From Janthinobacterium rivuli (GTDB lineage: Bacteria; Pseudomonadota; Gammaproteobacteria; Burkholderiales; Burkholderiaceae_D): DNA of 64,000 nucleotides. Shown piece by piece: positions 60,066-64,000 of the stretch; the stretch's first letter is position 1; each line of letters opens with the position of its first letter. A program made the translations under genes and the position numbers. The stretch covers positions 223,856 to 287,855 of the forward strand of contig NZ_WFLJ01000008.1 of the NCBI RefSeq assembly GCF_009208735.1, in the 5' to 3' direction. The notes under the pieces are model-generated. The model was not told the origin of the DNA. It did not search any database and saw only the letters and a program-made list of their open reading frames with translations.

Positions 60066-60887
60066 TTATTGCGCCATGCGAAATTCAATGCGCCGGTTGC
60101 GGGCGCGCCCGTCCGCCGTGTCATTGCTGGCGATCGGCCGGTCGGAACCCTGCCCTGACGCCGTCAGCAGTTCGCCGTGGATGCCTTTCGACGCCAGGTA
60201 GAATTTGACGGCCTCGGCGCGTGCCTGGCTCAGGCTCTGGTTACTGGCCCGCAAGCCCTGGTTGTCGGTATGGCCGATGATTTCCACCTTGCGGCCGGCC
60301 AGTTTTTGCATGGCCGCCGCCATTTCATCGAGGATGGCGCGGCCCGACGGCGTCAGCGTGGCCTTGCCGCTTTCAAATTCGATGGTGCGGTTGGCCAGGG
60401 TGGTGTCGAGTACACCCTGTTCGCTGGCCGACACACGCAGGCCATTATTGACGGTGTAGGTGGGATTGAGGCTGGTGGCGATGTCGCTGGCGATTTTTTG
60501 CCGCTGGGCCTCATTGGCCACTTCGCCGCGCACGCTGACGACGCTGCCGTCGATTTTCAGCTGGCCGCGGCTGATCTGCTTGAGGTTGGGCGACAGCAGC
60601 TTTTGCACATAGGCGTTCCAGTTGGCAGGCAACACCACCTGGCCGACGGCGATCTGGTCAACCACCTTGTCGGCGCCGTACAGCTCGCGCAGGCGCGCCA
60701 GCACGGCGGCCTTGCTCGCTTCGTCCGGTACGGTGCCTGCGGCCAGCACCTGGCCCGGCTGCGGCGTGGCGGCCGTGGGTATCGATATGGCGACGGACGC
60801 CGGCACGGCCGGTGCCGGCGCTTGCGCTGAAGCGGACATGGCGGCCAGCGCCATGCTGATGAAGAAAACGATCCGGGATACGCGCAT
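60066..60887 (-). CDS. OmpA-family protein of the T6SS locus, with BON-like region
   Basis: A 273-residue protein with a signal peptide (MRVSRIVFFISMALAAMSAS, cleaved after AQA). The middle has a BON-like stretch (LKIDGSVVSVRGEVANEAQR). The C-terminal ~110 residues are an OmpA/MotB peptidoglycan-binding domain: IEFESGKATLTPSGRAILDE, VEIIGHTDNQGLRASNQSLS and ASNDTADGRARNRRIEF. It probably anchors the T6SS to the cell wall, a task done in some systems by an OmpA domain fused to TssL, which TssL here lacks. It lies between tagF and tssA. Confidence 0.85.
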   Translation of the reverse strand: MRVSRIVFFISMALAAMSASAQAPAPAVPASVAISIPTAATPQPGQVLAAGTVPDEASKAAVLARLRELYGADKVVDQIAVGQVVLPANWNAYVQKLLSPNLKQISRGQLKIDGSVVSVRGEVANEAQRQKIASDIATSLNPTYTVNNGLRVSASEQGVLDTTLANRTIEFESGKATLTPSGRAILDEMAAAMQKLAGRKVEIIGHTDNQGLRASNQSLSQARAEAVKFYLASKGIHGELLTASGQGSDRPIASNDTADGRARNRRIEFRMAQ

Positions 60888-60889
60888 GG

Positions 60890-61870
60890 TCAGGTTCCGA
60901 TGAAGGCGGCGCGCAAGGAATCGTGCGCCGATTTGAGCGAGAGGTTGGCTTGCGCCAGATAGGTCGACACTTTCTTGATCGCATAGTCGTTGCCGACCTG
61001 TTCCTCGACCCAGTCCAGGTCGTCGAACGCGATATGGTGCTCCAGTGCCGCTTGCGGGTTCATCAGCACATGCAGGGTCTGCGCCGACGCGCCGGAAAAT
61101 CCCAGCACCAGCGTCTGGCGTCCGCGCAGCCGCGTGATGAACAGCGCCAGCTCGAAGTCGGCGCGTGCCAGGAACGGCGTGATCAGATGCATCCAGAATG
61201 CCGCCACCATGTTGCGGTACAGCGGGTCGGCCGGCAGCGGCAGTTCCAGGCTTTTCTCCAGCCGGCTGGAACTGCTGGCCATCACCGGCTGCAGCAGCAG
61301 GCCCAGCGCCAGCAGCACCTGCCGCACAGTGCCCGTGAAACCGGTGGGCGCCAGCAGCGCGTCGAGTTCGCCCACGGTCTGCATGTCGAGGAAATCGTTG
61401 AAGGTGGCTTCATAGGCGGCGGAGCGCAGGTCGAGGTCGATGCTGGCATGGCTTGCCGCGTGCAGCGCGTCGCCCGCATCGGGGCCGCGCATGTTGTTGC
61501 TGAGCGCCTCGCACCGGTTCCACAGGCGCGACAGCACCAGCGGACTGTTGGCGACGAACGCGGCTGGCTGGTCCACTTCCATGGTGCTCATCATCAGGAA
61601 GGGGAAACGGCGCGACGAGGCGTCGCTGCTGGCGGCGATATGACCGGCGATGGCGCGCCCGCGACGCGGGCCGATGAAGGCGAAATGCATGGGCGGCAGC
61701 GCATCGTAGGTCAGCTTCCAGCGCGCGTCGGCGCTGAGCAGGTCCATCGCCTGCGCCAGCCATTCGTCGAGGATCTTCAGCAGGGCCGGGTTGTCGCTGG
61801 CCTTGACGAAGTCGCCGCGGCTGGGCAGCTTGCCGAAATAGCCGATCGGGGTGGCGGTGGTGCGGCTCAT
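60890..61870 (-). CDS. tagF: T6SS accessory protein TagF (ImpM-like)
   Basis: A 326-residue protein with the TagF/SciT hallmark near its start (PIGYFGKLPSRGDFVKASDN) and FAFIGPRRGRAIAGHIAAS then RRFPFLMMSTMEV. In P. aeruginosa TagF holds back T6SS firing until post-translational signals act; the same brake role is possible here. No PpkA/PppA kinase-phosphatase pair lies in this window. Its start overlaps the tssM stop (ATGA). The C-terminal ~180 residues are longer than in short TagF proteins. Confidence 0.88.
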   Translation of the reverse strand: MSRTTATPIGYFGKLPSRGDFVKASDNPALLKILDEWLAQAMDLLSADARWKLTYDALPPMHFAFIGPRRGRAIAGHIAASSDASSRRFPFLMMSTMEVDQPAAFVANSPLVLSRLWNRCEALSNNMRGPDAGDALHAASHASIDLDLRSAAYEATFNDFLDMQTVGELDALLAPTGFTGTVRQVLLALGLLLQPVMASSSSRLEKSLELPLPADPLYRNMVAAFWMHLITPFLARADFELALFITRLRGRQTLVLGFSGASAQTLHVLMNPQAALEHHIAFDDLDWVEEQVGNDYAIKKVSTYLAQANLSLKSAHDSLRAAFIGT

Positions 61871-64000
61871 GGCGCGACGGCGGCATGGGCCGCGGCAGCG
61901 CCCGCAGGCGCGGGAGTGTTGACGGCTGGCACGCTCTGGGCCACGATCTCCGGCAGCTTCAGGCCGCGGAAGCCGGCGGCGCCCGAGGCGGTCGCTGGCG
62001 CAGCGGCCGGCGCCGGCGTGGCGACGATCTTCAGGTTGGCCGCCACGCTCACGCCGCTGTTTTCCCAGCTCAGTTCGAATACGCCGCCATCCTTGCGCTT
62101 GCGTTTGGCCGAATCGATCATTTTCTTCAGGCCGAAATGGCCAGGCTCGTTGAGCAACACCACCGTCCGGCCTTCCGGCGTGATGGCGCTGATGCGCGCG
62201 CCTGGCGTGCCTTGCGGATTCGGCCAGACCATGTGGATCCACGGTTGCGGCTGGCCGCGCCAGCGCAGCGCCTGGCCGTCGATCTCGATCGTGTACTCGG
62301 TGGCACCGGTGGCGGCCAGCGCCTGCAGGTCGAAACGGGTTTGCGCTTCGCCGGCGCCGGCCGCAGTGGCCACGCCGTTGGCGCTGAGCGGAGCGATCCA
62401 GCCGGGGAAGCTGGCCACCACGGACGGCGCCAGGCCGACGCCCATGTTGGCCCAGGTCTTGGCGCTGAGTGAATCGCCACGGCGCACCACCAGCGGGCCG
62501 ATGGTGGTATTGAAGAACTTGGCGATGCTGCCTTCCGGTCCGAACACCTGGCCGATATCGGCATTGCTGGCCTCGCTGCCCGAGGCGGGCGAGAACGGAT
62601 ACTTGGGCGCCAGGGTTTTCTGGAACGGTTCAAGCACTTGCGCCAGCCAAACCTTGTTGATTTCCGTTTCGGTCGGCTTGATGATGACGGCGAACGTCTG
62701 CATCAGCGGGCGCACCAGCAGCGGGCGGATCGCCTGCTTTTGCGCGTCGGTCATGCCGGTCAGCATCTGTTCATCCACATATTTGAGCGCATCGGCCAGT
62801 TCCGAGCCGGTGCCGTCCAGCGTCTGCTGCATGAACTGCTTGGCGCCGGGGCCCGTATCGCCCTGGTTCTTGATCTGGTTGAAGCGGGCGCGCAGCTTGG
62901 ATAGCGCTTCCATGTAGCCGCGCATCAGCGACGCATCCTTGTCCTTGGTCACCACCAGACGCGCCACACCGGAAAACTCGCGGCCCACCGGCCCCATCGG
63001 CAAGGCGCCGGCGGCGGGCGCGCCGCTGCCGACATTGACGTTGATGCCGGACGGTTTCTGGCGCAGGATGGTTTCCTTGAACCAGCCCATCACGCCGCGC
63101 TGCGCGCGTTGCAGGCCCTGGCCCAGCAGCGACGGGTTGTCCCATGAGGTTTCCTTGTACACCGTTTCGATCAGCTTGTTGATCGGCGAGGTTTGCGGAT
63201 CGCCGAGCCGGTTCATGGCCGCCGCCGCATTGTCGAAGCCATTCAACTCGCGGATGCTGACGCCCTGGATGAATTTCTGCCATTCCCTGGCGTAATCCGT
63301 TTTATACAATTCGACCAGCGCTTTCTGAATCTGCTCCGGGCTGCCTTCCAGCGTCAGATCATCCGTCGACGCCGTTTTCAGCACCCAGTCGGCGCTTTGC
63401 AGTTCGCGGTTGGCCGCTTCCTGGAACGCTTGCTGGATGAATTGTTCCCATGCATCGCGCGTGAAGGTGCCGGGAATGGCATAGCTGCCCAGCACCAGTT
63501 CCTTGTCCTGCTCGCCGACGATGCGCGCCACCGTCATCGAGGCGAAACGTGTGGCGGCGCGCGCCTTGACGTCGGCATACACGCGTTCGCGCGCCGGCAT
63601 GCCCCGCACCACGCGGCGCAGGCTGTCGCGCGACTGGTCCACCAGCGCCAGCTTGCTGTCGATCTGCGGCCAGGACGGATCGTTGATCTGGGTCAGGTAA
63701 AACGAAATCATGCGTTCGGCGCTGCGTATCATCTGCTCGCGCGGCATGCTGCCGCGGTTGCTGTCGAGCCAGACTCTCCAGAAGCGGGTCAGCTGGTCAT
63801 TCAAGTGGCTCGCTTCGGCGCGTGACTTGTCGCTCAGCATCAGATAGGTTTTCAGCGCGTTATAGGCGTCTTCCACATTCGCCGGCGAGGCATCCTTGAA
63901 CTGCTGCGCGCCGAGGTTGACGGCGGCGGCCGTGGCTGGCGGCGCGGCGGCCGGGGCGCTGGCCAGGGCTGCCGTCGGCGTGGCGGCCACCGGCGAGGCC
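61867..64000 (-). CDS. tssM: T6SS membrane complex protein TssM (IcmF), C-terminal part
   Basis: The last ~710 residues of TssM, truncated at the window edge (the N-terminal membrane segments and ATPase-like domain lie beyond 64000). The visible part is the large periplasmic domain: SAERMISFYLTQINDPSWPQ, VLGSYAIPGTFTRDAWEQFI, LNKLIETVYKETSWDNPSLL-like and ARFNQIKNQGDTGPGAKQFM, followed by the C-terminal domain that contacts TssJ, with LRWRGQPQPWIHMVWPNP. The tail is Ala/Pro-rich. TssM links the cytoplasmic TssL/TssK to the outer membrane. Its stop overlaps the tagF start (ATGA). Confidence 0.9.
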   Translation of the reverse strand, partial: ASPVAATPTAALASAPAAAPPATAAAVNLGAQQFKDASPANVEDAYNALKTYLMLSDKSRAEASHLNDQLTRFWRVWLDSNRGSMPREQMIRSAERMISFYLTQINDPSWPQIDSKLALVDQSRDSLRRVVRGMPARERVYADVKARAATRFASMTVARIVGEQDKELVLGSYAIPGTFTRDAWEQFIQQAFQEAANRELQSADWVLKTASTDDLTLEGSPEQIQKALVELYKTDYAREWQKFIQGVSIRELNGFDNAAAAMNRLGDPQTSPINKLIETVYKETSWDNPSLLGQGLQRAQRGVMGWFKETILRQKPSGINVNVGSGAPAAGALPMGPVGREFSGVARLVVTKDKDASLMRGYMEALSKLRARFNQIKNQGDTGPGAKQFMQQTLDGTGSELADALKYVDEQMLTGMTDAQKQAIRPLLVRPLMQTFAVIIKPTETEINKVWLAQVLEPFQKTLAPKYPFSPASGSEASNADIGQVFGPEGSIAKFFNTTIGPLVVRRGDSLSAKTWANMGVGLAPSVVASFPGWIAPLSANGVATAAGAGEAQTRFDLQALAATGATEYTIEIDGQALRWRGQPQPWIHMVWPNPQGTPGARISAITPEGRTVVLLNEPGHFGLKKMIDSAKRKRKDGGVFELSWENSGVSVAANLKIVATPAPAAAPATASGAAGFRGLKLPEIVAQSVPAVNTPAPAGAAAAHAAVAP

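Overview
The window reads like chromosome of a high-GC Gram-negative betaproteobacterium, most likely Oxalobacteraceae (Janthinobacterium, Duganella or Massilia type). I base this on the overall look of the proteins, the many LysR regulators, the sugar ABC operon and the style of the type VI secretion (T6SS) locus. No 16S rRNA or tRNA is present to confirm it.

Left part (1-28.8 kb): a patchwork accessory region. It opens with the end of a tannase/feruloyl esterase gene and an AT-richer membrane glycosyltransferase. Small regulator-plus-enzyme modules follow, mostly with a LysR, HxlR, AraC or LacI regulator reading away from the genes beside it: tautomerase + monooxygenase, FMN reductase, MFS pumps, DoxX + SDR, metallo-hydrolase, Tat-exported hydrolase, FAD monooxygenase. 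Between them lie many gene fragments: pyrF, a PfpI/DJ-1 start, an alpha/beta hydrolase with one internal stop, a second sugar ABC ATPase, an IS5-type transposase and an RND-pump/SDR chimera. The best-ordered unit is a LacI-controlled sugar ABC operon (11.5-17.0 kb) with three near-perfect operator palindromes.

Boundary (28.8-29.7 kb): pieces of an IS5/IS427-type transposase and of the conjugation gene trbG mark a mobile-DNA scar at the edge of the T6SS locus.

Right part (29.7-64 kb): one T6SS locus. A leftward arm carries tssK, tssL, a vgrG with a C-terminal zinc-metallopeptidase-like domain, and a small exported protein that could be its immunity partner. A rightward arm carries a TPR lipoprotein, tssB, tssC, hcp, tssE, tssF, tssG, clpV/tssH and a second vgrG. 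At the far end tssM, tagF, an OmpA-like gene and tssA read back leftwards. The centre (48.4-58.9 kb) is an effector island: DUF4123 adaptor, a DUF2235 (Tle1-type) phospholipase candidate, PAAR tip, an unusual membrane protein, and two unrelated tandem families of small lipoproteins that are candidate immunity proteins. A dead vgrG, a dead second DUF2235 gene and a dead lipoprotein copy lie among them. Gene order suggests the second VgrG, the adaptor and PAAR deliver the phospholipase, while the first VgrG carries its own toxic domain. tssJ was not found; only the C-terminal part of tssM is inside the window.
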